Shown here: positions 31,239 to 41,585 of the stretch, piece after piece
Layout of the letters: each line of letters opens with the position of its first letter
Position numbering within the stretch: position 1 is the first letter of the stretch
From: Schizochytrium sp. CCTCC M209059
Taxonomy: Eukaryota; Sar; Bigyra; Thraustochytrida; Thraustochytriidae
DNA length: 64,000 nucleotides
Reading direction: 5' to 3'
Assembly: GCA_000818945.1 (NCBI GenBank)
Contig: KN805393.1
Span: 148,827 to 212,826 of the forward strand
Position numbers and translations under genes: made by a program
Notes under the pieces: model-generated
What the model was told of the DNA's origin: nothing
Databases searched by the model: none
What the model saw: only the letters and a program-made list of their open reading frames with translations

Positions 31239-33367
31239 AAATGTCTGTCGTTACATGGCATTGGTGATGAGACAAGGACGCTTTGCCATCTTGCAAGCAA
31301 GGACGCTTTGCTGTCGTTTTCGCAGCTTCGTGGGCAGGCTAGAATACCTAAAAAGCGTCAGAATCGCGTCCTTTCGCACGCAAACTTCACCCAAGCTTGG
31401 ACTACCATCAACATCGCACGCATGGACGGACCCATCAACCGCCAGTGCAATTGTTCTTCTGCGCGCGGGCCAGATGTGCAAGATCTCAGCCGCCCCCCGC
31501 CCCCCTCCCCAAAGCATCGCGACGATTCTTCCTGATTTGCCCGCACGTTAGGACGTTCATTTCGTCGTGTAGATACGTCTGCAGATCAGACAGCAATACG
31601 AGCGGCCCGTTGCCGCCGCCTCGCCGGCGACGACGGTCGCGAGCCAGATAAGGGGATCGGAGGATGACGCACCGTCCAGGACGGTTAAGATCGCTTGACC
31701 ATGATATTCTGTGTGGCCTGGCCGACTTTATGAGAGTAATTACGGCCACTCGTCGCGAGGAATCAAACCCATCGCCGCTCGCTACGTCCCAACACCCCCA
31801 ACACAATTAGAGCTTCCCTTTTGCCAACTCGTGTTAACGTTTCCGGTGAACTCACGCCTTGGAGGCAGCACGTCTTGAGTCGTGGCGGGGAATGGTGGGG
31901 CAGATTTGGCATTCTGACCTGACTGACTCACTGGCTGACTGACCGCCCGCCCGGACGGCCGGCCGGCCGGCCGGCCGACCGTGCGAGGGATACCCGCCCG
32001 TCCGTCCGCGCGTCCGCGTCCGAGCACTAGACTCGCGGCCGCGTCTCACAGGAAGAAAAAAAGGAAGCGAAGCTTTTCTGCCCGATCCCCGCGTCACGAG
32101 GGTGAGGATGCGGTTGCCTTCTTCAACTTCTTCTTTTTCTTTGTTTTCAAGACATTAGCCGCAGCCGCCAGCATCTGCATCTAGCTGGCTGGTCGGCTTG
32201 AGATGGATGATGATGGCTCCTCTGTCAATGAGATTGTGATCATCTCAAGATCCTTGCACCGCATCACGAGTCGTCCGTCCCAACTTGGCAAGTGACCGAC
32301 CGCTCGGACGGACGCTCGATCTGGCTTGCTGCTCGTCGTCGGTTTCTCCCTCGATCATCCCGACGAGGATCTTCGCGCGGGAAGCACGGAGAGGAACAGA
32401 AAGGGCTCTGCCCCTATGATCATCGTCCGAGGTGGCACATGCGTCCTTTTCCCCGCGTCGCGTTCAAGTTCGCGACTCGGGACGGCTCGCGCGACGCGGT
32501 TGAATATAAATGTTTGGCCGTTTGTTTGTCTTGGTTCCTCGTTCTACTCCGGCCATTCTATGGCGGCGCTTGATCTTCGTTCTTTCGTTCATTCGTTCAC
32601 TCCCTGCCAGTGCAGGCTATCTGGCTGGCTGATTGGCCGTCATCGTGACCGCATTCCATTCGGCCTTTACTTTTTAACCAAAAGTGCTCCACGGTTAGCT
32701 CGCTCTCTGCCAGCGCAAGCCAAGCCAAGCCACCCTGCTGCTGCTCCTCGCATTGTATAACAGCGCTGTGCCTCCCGGCCGAAGGTATCGACCGGTCGAC
32801 GTCGATGCATCGACCGCGCGCGTGCGTGACCGTGTGCAGGGCTGGCTGGCTTGCTGGCTGGCTGGCTGGCCATGCTGGCCATGGTGGCTGGTTCACGAGC
32901 CGAAGTGGCTTTGCCGTGCTGGGGGCGCCGTCCACCGGATACATGTAGAGTTTTACCCTAGCACCACTAGCCCCCGCCGGAAGCTGGCGCCCCCCACACC
33001 TGGCGCCGCAGGGCCGGCCCGGAACGCTGCAGGGCGGGCGGGCCCCACACCTGCTGCGCACGTGCGCCTTACCACATCTTAACCCGCAGCTTGTGTGGCA
33101 GCTTGTCCGTGGGCCGCGCGGCCGGTGCCCACACCCTCCCAGTAAGAAGCTGGTCTGGCGCGCGGCCCCCGCCGCACAAGCTGTGTGGGGTATCTGTAGT
33201 GAAGCGTTGAGGGGGGGGGTCACCGCCCACAGCCGTGGTCTCTGCGGGCCCGGCGGAGCCCGTCTCTGCGTTCTCGCGCAGTTCTCGCAAGCGTCCCTCC
33301 TCGCAGGCCGTCGACGCCCTACCTCTCGCCTCCCGCGCCTGCGTCACCCTCCATCGCCGCCAGCCCG

Positions 33368-33394
33368 GCCCCGCCCCGCCCCGCCCCGCCCCGC
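33368..33394. repeat. CCCCG pentanucleotide repeat
   Basis: About five perfect CCCCG units in a GC-rich stretch. Confidence 0.85.
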
Positions 33395-33506
33395 GGCCCT
33401 GCCGCCACGGGAGATCGCCCCCGAGACCTCGCTCCGGCGCGCCACGCCGGACTCCGCGGCCGTCCGTGCCGCGCTGGCGGACGAGACGAGGTGCAAGGAG
33501 ATGAAA

Positions 33507-33533
33507 GACAGACAGACAGACAGACAGACAGAC
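33507..33533. repeat. ACAG microsatellite
   Basis: About six or seven consecutive ACAG units. Confidence 0.85.
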
Positions 33534-34249
33534 AATCATCGACCAGACGGCGAGAGAGGGAGGGCAGGAGGGAGGTGTGCGCCGCGCGCTATTTGTAAGC
33601 AGCGCGGAGGAAGCGTCCCCACGCGGCCCTCTCCGGGCCGTCCCCGGGAAGGCAGAGGGAGAGAGAGAGAGAGATGGAGGAAAGAGGCGAGGCCGTGCAA
33701 TGCACAGCAGCAGCAGCAGCCGCGGCAGCTAGAACTAACGCCTCGGCGCGCTCGCGGCTGCAGACAGACTGACTACGGCTCGACGGCGCAGAGCGGCGTA
33801 CGTACGCGCGGAGAGCGGCGCAGAGCGGCGCAGGGAGAGGGCAGGCAGGGTTCCCGAAGCGAGCTAGCTTCGCCGAGTCGGCCGGCCGGCGAGCAGCGAG
33901 GGGGTCGTTCGCTCATTGTGGAGGATTTCAAACTCAAACTACGGCGAGCGAGGCAGGCTCGCAGTCAGTCCACCGTTGCCGCCTCCGTGGCAAGCAGAAT
34001 CCGCGAAGCGAGACGCGGCGGCACGCTCCTCTCCGCGTCGCTCCTCTGCTCCTCTTCGCGCCCCGGCCGCCGCCGCGCCGCGCCCCGAGACTCTTCTCGG
34101 TCCCGGCCGCGAGCGATCCGAGAGCCCATTCAAACATCCGCCCATCCATCCATCAACCTCCATCGCGCAGCCCCGGACACCGCTCGCCGCGCAGACCAAC
34201 CGACCTCCGGCGCTGCAGAGGCCGGCCGCCGCGCTCTGCCGCGCGCAGC

Positions 34250-34376
34250 GTCGCCTCGCCTCGCCTGGCGTCGCCTGGCGTCGCCTCGCCTGGCGTCGCC
34301 TCGCCTCGCCTCGCCTCGCCTCGCCTCGCCTCGCCTCGCCTCGCCTCGCCTCGCCTCGCCTCGCCTCGCCTCGCGT
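34250..34376. repeat. CTCGC/CTGGCGTCGC pentanucleotide array
   Basis: A run of about 25 five-base units. The first third mixes TCGCC with TGGCG variants; the rest is pure TCGCC. In the three forward frames it reads as Arg/Leu/Ala/Ser/Pro repeats, explaining spurious open frames here. Confidence 0.93.
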
Positions 34377-35042
34377 CCCGGAGACGCCCATCTTTGAAGG
34401 CGCCTCGGGCAGACCCTGATCGTACGATCTCTCTCTACAGAGACGAACAGCAAGCAGACAAACAGCCGCATAGCCGTGTGTGTGCGCGCCGCCGCAAGTC
34501 GCGCTCCGCTCGTTTAGTCCACTTGCCGGGCCTGCAGGCGAGCAGGCGACCAAGCTAGCAGCAGCCAGGCCCCTCCACACCGCGCCCCGCAGCCGCGCCA
34601 ACAGAAGCAAACGGCGCCGCAAGTGGGGCAAACCGGCGCCCAAGTCCGCAATCCGCCGCGGCGGCCTTGCCCCGCTCGCGCCCGCTCTCCCTCCCTGCCC
34701 GCCCGCGGCCCGGCGACTGCGCGGGCGCGGCGCGCCTCGGAGGGGCAGCGGGGGAGAAAGAAGGCCCGCAGAGGCCGAGCGGGAGAGCCGGAAGGAAGGA
34801 GGCAGGCGCGGAGAAGCAGGAGGCCAGGAGGAGGGGGAGAAGAAGAAGGCGGGAAAAGGCGGAGGAGGCGGAGAAGCACGCGGAGAAGGCGCGGCAGAGG
34901 GCCAAGAGGACGGGCACGACGGCGCGCACAACGGCGCGCGCGGCGGCGGCAGCGGCGGCGCACGGCGGCTGCGCGGGCGGCGGCGGGAAGAAGCGAGGAA
35001 GGGTGGAGGCGGAGCAGGCGGCGGCGGCGGCGGCGCGGCAGG

Positions 35043-35834
35043 CCCGACCTGCTCACGCCCGAGCTCATTGAGCCTATCGCGCGCGCGCTCCAGGACGTCA
35101 CCAAGGCAGACTTCGGACTCGCCGAGCCCTGGCATTGGCGCCACCCCGAGGACGAAGCCGCAGGAGCAGCAGAAGCTAAAGCAGAAGTAGACGACGAAGA
35201 AGACCAGCAAAAAGTTCACGATGCAAGAGCGCCACCGGTCAAACGGGTCGCCGTGAGACCCAACACCCCGAATTTGCTGGCCTCCAAACCCGCCGAAACC
35301 TACTATTACCACATCACCGAGACCAGCAGGTACTCGATCGGCATCTTCATCCTGCCGCCAGGCGGCCGCATTCCCATGCACGACCACCCTCGTATGTGCG
35401 TACTCTCCAAGGTCCTCTTTGGCGACATGAACGTTTCCTCCTACGATTGGACCGTGCCCGCAGACCTCGACCACAACCGTAAGCACGGCGGCCTCGCCGA
35501 TACTGTCGATGTCGGCGCCACATACTCCGAGGGCATGACCAAGATCCTCTTTCCACACAAGGGCAACATGCACGAGTTCTACACTCAGGCGAAGCCCACC
35601 TCTGAAAACGGTGGTTCCCTCGGCGTCGGCGTTGCCATCCTCGACGTCATTTTGCCACCATACGACGAGGGTTCAGGCAGGGACTGCACTTACTTTGTGC
35701 GTTCCCAGGTCGAGGACGATGACGCCTCCACTTCCCTCGGGGAGACCGCCGACCACACGACCGCTTTTCCCAGCTCGCGCGTTTTCCTCGAGCCAGCAGT
35801 GCCCGAGGACTTTTACGTCGAGAATCTCAACTAA
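35043..35834 (+). CDS. Thiol dioxygenase of the plant-cysteine-oxidase / ADO family (5' end unresolved)
   Basis: The 263 codons given cover the complete catalytic fold. The cupin iron ligands are visible: the H-D-H pair in RIPMHDHPRMCVLSKVLFGD (codons at 35379 and 35385) and the third His in KGNMHEFYT. Family signatures also include YYYHITETSRYSIGIFILPP, SSYDW and ILDVILPPYDEGSGRDCTYF. Plant cysteine oxidases and animal ADO add two oxygen atoms to an N-terminal Cys (or cysteamine), marking proteins for the Arg/N-degron pathway in an oxygen-dependent way. No ATG lies in frame anywhere upstream of the H-D-H motif, although the frame stays open to about 34.6 kb through Arg-rich sequence. The start must therefore lie in an upstream exon (35043 is only where similarity begins; an acceptor-like CAG precedes it), or be non-ATG. 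Confidence 0.88.
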   Translation, partial: PDLLTPELIEPIARALQDVTKADFGLAEPWHWRHPEDEAAGAAEAKAEVDDEEDQQKVHDARAPPVKRVAVRPNTPNLLASKPAETYYYHITETSRYSIGIFILPPGGRIPMHDHPRMCVLSKVLFGDMNVSSYDWTVPADLDHNRKHGGLADTVDVGATYSEGMTKILFPHKGNMHEFYTQAKPTSENGGSLGVGVAILDVILPPYDEGSGRDCTYFVRSQVEDDDASTSLGETADHTTAFPSSRVFLEPAVPEDFYVENLN

Positions 35835-37146
35835 TTGACCGTTCCCCCTCTTGTCCTTTCTTTCAGTCAAAGATTGGGAGGACCAAGGGAGGCGGTTTGG
35901 GGAGTGTGGGAGCGAGATGGAGGATGGCGAGTTTGGGGTCGACATCTATCGCACGTTACATTCGTGCTTTTGCAGCAAGCCCACCCGAGCACAAGCAGAC
36001 AGGCTCGTCTTCGCACGCTGTGAACACACCTGCCGCTCTCCGGGGGCTGGCCCATACCGAGGCCATTTTCTTTTTCCCTTCTCTATTGGTGTACTGTGGA
36101 CAACCTTCGTTTGCACCTTTCATCCAAGCATGCATTCGTCTCATTTGTTCATTCGTGCGCGCATCCGCCTCGATCCAACTTCGCGCTCCGTCCCCGAGCT
36201 CACACTCTTTCCAATACTTTGCAGGCTTCGTCTCTCGTTCTTTCTTTGTCCATGGGCGCCGTACTCTCATTTTCTTTTTTGGTCAAGATCCGTGGAATTT
36301 CTTTTTGCCTCCATCATGATTCTTTTCTCGAGGAATCAGTCAAAGACCAGTTGGCGGCCTTGGGGCCGACCTACTGCGTTCATGTGTATGTATGCATGTC
36401 TACGCACCCGTATACGTGCTTTTCTCAACTCGATACCGAGAATTTGCAAAGCATCTTTCTTTTTTTGTCACTGTTCTTCTTCACGGTCTCTCTCTCCCTC
36501 AAACTTTGCGAGACGAGACGAGACCTACCACCATTTTTTGTTTATTTGCCCAAATGAAGGCTTGTCTGTCGCCTCGAGACCCGGGTATTACAACTTTTTA
36601 CTCACTCGGCAGTTCCATTTCTTTGATGGTGAACAGATGATTGAGCAAGAAGAATAGGCAAGAACAATCCTTTTGCGATGTCTTGAGACCTAAGAGCTCC
36701 ATGGTCCTAAAAGTAGCAAGCGTCTGATCGCGAAATTGCGGCATCGTGAAAAACTTCTGAAAAAGATTGGTTTTCGGTAGAGAAAAAAATCTCAATTGGT
36801 GCGCAACCTAATACGATTAGAAGCTCGCTTTTCCTTTTGGATTCTATCCGATGCTACCGTGAGACTTTGGTTCATGCAACATAGGTCTGATAGCGAGATT
36901 TTTCTTTAAATTAAATAATTGGTTTTGCCTTCAAGTGGGGCACAACCAGAACCTCACCTCCCATCTTCGCTTTCCCTTATTGACTGCTTCGGCCTCTCGC
37001 CTCCTCCCCTCATTCTCGCACAAATACAAACACAAACACAAGCACAAGCACAGGTCATCAAAAACGAAACAAATACATCTCTTTGGGCCATATACAACAC
37101 AGGAAATGAAAATATTTGCCGAGAGGTCGGTTGGTTCCAACCTCTT
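35835..37146. other. Convergent intergenic region (3' flanks)
   Basis: The dioxygenase and the tetraspanin converge here, so the 1.3 kb should be mainly 3' untranslated and spacer DNA. It is more pyrimidine- and AT-rich than neighbouring sequence. A 268-codon frame (35851-36657) lacks an early ATG and is full of Cys, Phe and Ser typical of translated T-rich spacer. A CAAACACAAGCA-type repeat lies at 37020-37052. Confidence 0.5.
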
Positions 37147-38181
37147 CTAGCTTGCACCTGAAAAGCCCGAGCGACCAGAAAACCCAGAAAAGCGGTCGCG
37201 TGGGGTATCCGACGAATCCTGAACGGAATAGCGCCCGGACGCAGATCGTTGCACCGAAAAGCGCTGCGAGGAGACCTCAGAACGGTCCACAGAGTACCGC
37301 GACGAGGGAACCACGGGACGCGCGTACGCGGCATTGTAAGTTCCATTAGACTCGTCAATCTCCTCCGCACGCGGAATAAGGTTTGGTCGCACAAAAAGAA
37401 GCGCCATGCCGCTCAGAACAATGAGCACTTGCACAATGCCCACGCCGAGAGCTCCATAGCCAAAAAATCGAATGTTCTCCTGGATCCATCCCGTGATCGC
37501 AGCCGCAAAGGCTTCCGGGTCACCACCTCCGCACGAAACAGAGTTGCCCATTCTGACTTCATCCACAATAGCATGCTCCATGTAGATAACCTCCTGAAGA
37601 GCAGTGCAGACAGCAACATCGACACTCGTCAGCGCGTCCGCTTGCACGCAAGCCTCCTCCTCGCTCAAGGTCGTGGCGTTTGTGCAGAGTTCCACCGGTG
37701 TGCAAACGTTGGTATAGTTGACGCGACACAACTCGGTCTCCACACAGCACGTCTGATACGAGTTGTAGATAAAGTTGTTGATCGCAATCTCCGTCGAGTC
37801 CTGCAAGTCGCTCGAGTTCGACTCTTGCGCAGACTCAATCACATTAAGGTAGTCCAGGAAGATCACCGCAGCGCCGACCTCGATCGCCAGAATCACGACC
37901 ACCAGAATGAGGTACACGGTGAGGACCCATTTCTTTCCCGTTACGGCGCCAAAGACGCCAAAGACGGTAATGATAAAGAGGCAAAGGCCGGCGATCATGA
38001 CCCCAATGATTGGCGCCGGCGACATGAGCTCTGAAAACTGGTCATCGTACTCAATGTAAAGGTATGCACCGCCCGCACAGAGCAAGAGGCCCAGCACCGC
38101 CGACACCAGGTTAATGAAGATCAGGAACTGCCTCCCGAACCCCATAAAGCACGACTCATTGTCCCTGCCCATCTTGTTCAT
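37147..38181 (-). CDS. Tetraspanin-like membrane protein
   Basis: The 344 residues show four membrane spans at about 18-42, 57-80, 85-111 and 239-264, with the short first and long second extracellular loop of tetraspanins. The large loop (about 112-238) has eight or more Cys, including a Cys-Cys pair (QTCCVETELC; canonical tetraspanins have CCG) and a later SCGGG, plus N-glycosylation sites (NSS, NYT, NAT). The cytosolic tail (about 268-344) is repetitive, rich in Ser, Arg and Tyr (RYSVDRS, RFSVQRS, RYSVQDS), and could be a phosphorylation-regulated region. Tetraspanins organise membrane microdomains at the cell surface or endosomes. The diverged CCG motif makes this a tetraspanin-family call, not assignment to a subfamily. 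Confidence 0.86.
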   Translation of the reverse strand: MNKMGRDNESCFMGFGRQFLIFINLVSAVLGLLLCAGGAYLYIEYDDQFSELMSPAPIIGVMIAGLCLFIITVFGVFGAVTGKKWVLTVYLILVVVILAIEVGAAVIFLDYLNVIESAQESNSSDLQDSTEIAINNFIYNSYQTCCVETELCRVNYTNVCTPVELCTNATTLSEEEACVQADALTSVDVAVCTALQEVIYMEHAIVDEVRMGNSVSCGGGDPEAFAAAITGWIQENIRFFGYGALGVGIVQVLIVLSGMALLFVRPNLIPRAEEIDESNGTYNAAYARPVVPSSRYSVDRSEVSSQRFSVQRSASGRYSVQDSSDTPRDRFSGFSGRSGFSGAS

Positions 38182-38455
38182 TCTTCTGGCCCAGCGCCGC
38201 GCGTCCCGCGCAGGCCCAGCTCTGCTTCACCTTCTATGCCTTTGCGTATTTGCTCGTTTGCTTGCTTGATTGCTTGCTTGCTTGTTTGTTTCCGCTTGCT
38301 TGCGTGCAGTCTCTGCCGCAGCCGCCGCCCTTCTCGTCCTTGAGGTACTTTCTCCCGCACACCTCCTCCCTCTCGGCGAAGATGATGATGTTGATTGATC
38401 TCCGTCACCGCCGATCAGCGCCGCTGATCTCGGCTCAGGCGCTTGCGGCGCTCCG

Positions 38456-38525
38456 CGCGTGCGGCGCGTGCGGCGCGTGCTGCGCGGCGCTCAAGCTGCG
38501 GCGCGGCGCTCAAGCTGCGGCGCGG
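38456..38525. repeat. Short tandem duplications: GCGCGTGCG x3 and CGGCGCTCAAGCTGCG x2
   Basis: Three consecutive GCGCGTGCG-like units are followed by two copies of a 19-base unit containing GGCGCTCAAGCTGCGGCG. Confidence 0.85.
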
Positions 38526-38636
38526 CGCGGAGCCGGGCCTGCTGCTGCGGCGGTCCGGCGGCGGTCGCGAGCGCGCGATCAGAGTCTGCCGCACCTCCAT
38601 GGCGCTCCCTCCGTCTTCACGCGCGTGTTGCAGTAG

Positions 38637-38673
38637 TACTACTGTGCATTATGTATGCACAGTAGTATAAATA
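38637..38673. promoter_or_regulatory. 13-bp perfect inverted repeat (5-nt loop) abutting a TATAAATA box
   Basis: The arms TACTACTGTGCAT (38637-38649) and ATGCACAGTAGTA (38655-38667) are perfect complements around the loop TATGT. TATAAATA follows at 38666-38673, overlapping the right arm. Its position between divergent genes suggests a promoter or operator-like site, but it lies about 1 kb from the plus-strand ATG and 0.45 kb from the minus-strand ATG. Confidence 0.5.
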
Positions 38674-39717
38674 TGTATTTATGCGTGTGCACCTGGCTGC
38701 TTAGACTACGCTGCTACTATGGGGAAGAAGGGCGCGGCACGCGCGTGTGAAATCGTGCACGCGGGACTTGCGCGGTGCCCCCGCCCTGGCGCGTCCACTT
38801 GAACATCTTTCGATGAAAAAAGCAGGGACCACGCCGGGCCCGCGAGTGCACAGGCGGGCACCGGGCGAGTCTGCAGGTAGGGCTTGCACATGCAAAGACT
38901 CGACACGTGCGTGGTAGTATAGCAGCGTATAGATAAGATAGTCTGCAGCCAGGAGAGATTGTTTGTTTGTCGTCTTGCAGAGCGCTCTTGGCGATGTCTG
39001 GCTTTCGTGAAACGCGCCGAATTGATCCCCAATACTCGCGTCGCAGGGGATCCGAAGCTCGCAGTTGCAGTCGAAGTCGCAGGCGCAGTCGCTCGTGAGG
39101 GATCTTGTTGGGGCTGCGGCCAGGTGCATTCACTTTATCTTATGATGAAGCGAGGAATGAGTGGCTTGGTTAGCGGATGAAACGTCCCAAAGGAGGGAGA
39201 AAGGGACGGGGGGCGAGTGAGCGAGTGAACAAGGGAAGGAGTGGGAGGAGGCTCGCCGAAGGTCTGGATGCAAGAGTTCGCGGAGGCTTTCCTGATCACT
39301 AAGATCCTCGCACATAGGCTAGGGCTATGATCCTTGCGAACCATTCGGTCGTGACCACATCGCGTCGAAAGCGTCATCGACGCAGTCGGATGAGCTCCAG
39401 GCAACCGATCTGGTTCGACTGACTGACTGTGAGTGCACATGGCTGCGCTCGCGCAGAATTGATTAGAACCTTCTTCATTGTCAATGCAAGCTCAGCGTCA
39501 ACGTCATTACTCTTCGCTGTCGCTGTCGCTGTCGCTGTCGCACTCGCTGTCGCGCCGGTCCAATGGCTGCGCGAAATCGTTGCATGCATGCTGCCAGCCA
39601 CGGCCACAGCCACAGGTGCCAAGATTCGATGAATACTTCACTTTGTAGCGAAAAGTTCTTCACTTTAGGGATAAATAGAATAAACGCAGAAGACAAGTAG
39701 ACGATTGTCCAACATTC

Positions 39718-41214
39718 ATGCCATGGCAAGACCTACCTATACCCAAATCGCAAAACACAGAATCAGCAGAGATGCGCGCAGACGTCCTCCTCGCGGCGCT
39801 GTGCGCATCGCTGGCCGTGAACGTGGCGCTCCTGGTCTCCTCTGACGTCTTTGCGGACTGGGCTACACGCCTCTCTCCGGCCGCTTGGACCTCCATGACG
39901 CCGGAGAGGTTCATGGCAGAAGGCCCAGGTTGCAAGTTTCTCAGCAAGGTCGTCAAGCGGAAACTCCTCGTCGACGAAGAAGCCCTCGCGAATGCGACGG
40001 CACGGAAACCCAACTATGATGCGCCACATCTCTCTGCAGAGGATGTCCGCGACATTGGTTCCGTCTTCTTTTACGAACGCTTTGCAGAGCTCGTGGCCCA
40101 AGACGATGCACGAGAGGCGCTGGGCGAGCCCATGCCAGTCGACAGGCCCGTGGGGAAACCGGCGCTTGACTATATTGGCGTTTACCTCAGCGACGAGGAG
40201 CTGGCCGAAGAAAAGCTGCGCCCTGAAACCGTCGAGGCTCTCGTCGAGCGCATTGATGAGCACGGCGTCTTTGTTCTCCCTAGCATTATTGACCCAAGCC
40301 TTTGCCGACAGCTCGCGGAAGAGACCAACAAGGTCATTCACAACCCGGATGACAACTTTGGCTTCATCGCCAAGCCCTCATTTCGCAAGGATCACCCGCT
40401 CAAGCTCAAAGGAAACGTACGAACCGTCATGCAAAAGGTACTGCGCATGCTGGAACCTGTGCTCCAAAGAACTCTGGGGAACAACGTACATCTTCGCGAG
40501 CTCTCCACGCTCACCACGTACCCAGGTGCTCCCTCGCAAGACTTTCATCCGGACACCATTTCACGCAAGCCAAATGTGAGAAGTGTCAAGCTCTTTTCGT
40601 CATTCATCTATCTCGACGACATTGGCATGGACCAGGCCCCGCTCGACGTCTTTCCTGGCACACATGGCCATGCGCATCACCTCAAGCCTTCGCATCAGCG
40701 TTGGCTCGATCAGCGCGCCCCCTTTCTTCGCGTCGCTGTGCCACAAGGCAGCCTTGTCATGTACGATTCGCGCGTCCGCCATCGTGGGTCAGCAAACAAC
40801 TCCCCTCTCGTACGCCCGACCGTGTACTTTTCAGTACAGGAGGACGTGGAAGATGTCGAGGCTGGGTCTACTTACTCTATTTACTCTGACTACGAAGAGC
40901 TCAAGGTCGCAGATGTTCTGTCTGGCCGTATTCCGGAGATCGATTTGGGTCCTTTTCCCGATCGCGTCTGTCTCGAAAACATGAAGAAAAAGTGCCCTGA
41001 AAAAGAGCACGAGGAGCTCTTTAAGTGCAGTATTCTCCCCAAAGGTAAGCCCATTGCAGAAGGCGATGACAATTGGATGCCGCGTCGCACGGAAGACTAC
41101 AAGTTCCCTCATCGCTGCTTCCTCGTGAGCCGAATGGAAATGTTGGCGCAGGCTCATATCTTCAGACCCGACTTTGTCACACTCGCATCCTGGGGTCCTT
41201 TGCCTAACAAATGA
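39718..41214 (+). CDS. Membrane-anchored 2-oxoglutarate/Fe(II) dioxygenase, phytanoyl-CoA-dioxygenase (PhyH)-like
   Basis: The 498-residue frame starts at ATG 39718. A second ATG at 39772 has a better context and sits directly before the hydrophobic signal-anchor (DVLLAALCASLAVNVALLVS), so it may be the true start. The catalytic double-stranded beta helix is in the C-terminal half: the H-x-D iron motif is H277-P-D279 (SQDFHPDTIS), the distal His is H355 (VRHRGSANNS), and the 2-oxoglutarate-binding Arg is R366 (VRPTVYFS). Supporting segments are FIYLDDIGMDQAPLDVFPGT and VPQGSLVMYDSRVRH, typical of the PhyH family. The enzyme is predicted to be lumenal or extracellular through its anchor. PhyH relatives hydroxylate lipids, small molecules or peptides; the substrate here is unknown. 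A Cys-containing C-terminal extension (about 418-498) is family-atypical. Confidence 0.88.
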   Translation: MPWQDLPIPKSQNTESAEMRADVLLAALCASLAVNVALLVSSDVFADWATRLSPAAWTSMTPERFMAEGPGCKFLSKVVKRKLLVDEEALANATARKPNYDAPHLSAEDVRDIGSVFFYERFAELVAQDDAREALGEPMPVDRPVGKPALDYIGVYLSDEELAEEKLRPETVEALVERIDEHGVFVLPSIIDPSLCRQLAEETNKVIHNPDDNFGFIAKPSFRKDHPLKLKGNVRTVMQKVLRMLEPVLQRTLGNNVHLRELSTLTTYPGAPSQDFHPDTISRKPNVRSVKLFSSFIYLDDIGMDQAPLDVFPGTHGHAHHLKPSHQRWLDQRAPFLRVAVPQGSLVMYDSRVRHRGSANNSPLVRPTVYFSVQEDVEDVEAGSTYSIYSDYEELKVADVLSGRIPEIDLGPFPDRVCLENMKKKCPEKEHEELFKCSILPKGKPIAEGDDNWMPRRTEDYKFPHRCFLVSRMEMLAQAHIFRPDFVTLASWGPLPNK

Positions 41215-41585
41215 GGGACACAGCACACGCTCAAGCGATCATCGATTTTCGTAAGCTTGTTGCAAGAAACCAAGGAAATTCATTTTCCTTTTACAAAGTA
41301 GCCTTCCAATCAAAGAGGTAAACAGCCGGGTATACAATTTTCCACGAGCGACGCTTCAGCAACAGAAAAAGGAATCGACGCTAGTATCAAAAAAAAGAAT
41401 CAGCAAGAGTAAGTGTTATTATTTTATATTCAAAATCAAAATTCAACCTAAAAAAGAACCTGCAAGCCAACGCAAAGCATATACGTATACACGACTCGGT
41501 CAATCCGACAACCAAATAAAGAAGAAAACAACAATATTTTGGCACTTTTTAGATACACATGAAAGAAGGCAGGTTGCTGCTTTAC
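41215..41585. other. Convergent 3' flanks
   Basis: AT-rich 371-base spacer between convergent genes. An AATAAA at about 41514-41519 on the plus strand could serve the PhyH-like transcript. Nothing else is visible. Confidence 0.45.

Larger units (their letters stand above)
30337..35042. other. Long microsatellite-rich intergenic region
   Basis: About 4.7 kb between the KCTD9-like gene and the thiol dioxygenase, both on the plus strand. Named repeats are listed separately. No supportable gene is seen; long frames are Arg/Ser/Pro-rich and follow the repeats. The final kilobase is extremely GC-rich and must include the unresolved 5' end of the dioxygenase gene. Confidence 0.45.
38182..39717. other. 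Divergent intergenic region
   Basis: This 1.5 kb separates the tetraspanin (minus) from the PhyH-like gene (plus). It has a CTTG/CTTT-rich tract close to the tetraspanin start (38248-38305), short GC-rich tandem duplications (38456-38525), and an inverted repeat followed by a TATAAATA box (38637-38673). No supportable gene. Confidence 0.5.

Noticed and set aside
33939..35573. 544-codon open frame on the minus strand
   Set aside because: Antisense to the thiol dioxygenase; it is made of poly-Pro/Arg/Ala and passes through the TCGCC array, where all frames lack stops.
35851..36657. 268-codon frame after the dioxygenase gene
   Set aside because: No ATG near its 5' end, Cys/Phe/Ser-rich reading of T-rich spacer, and it lies in the convergent 3' region.
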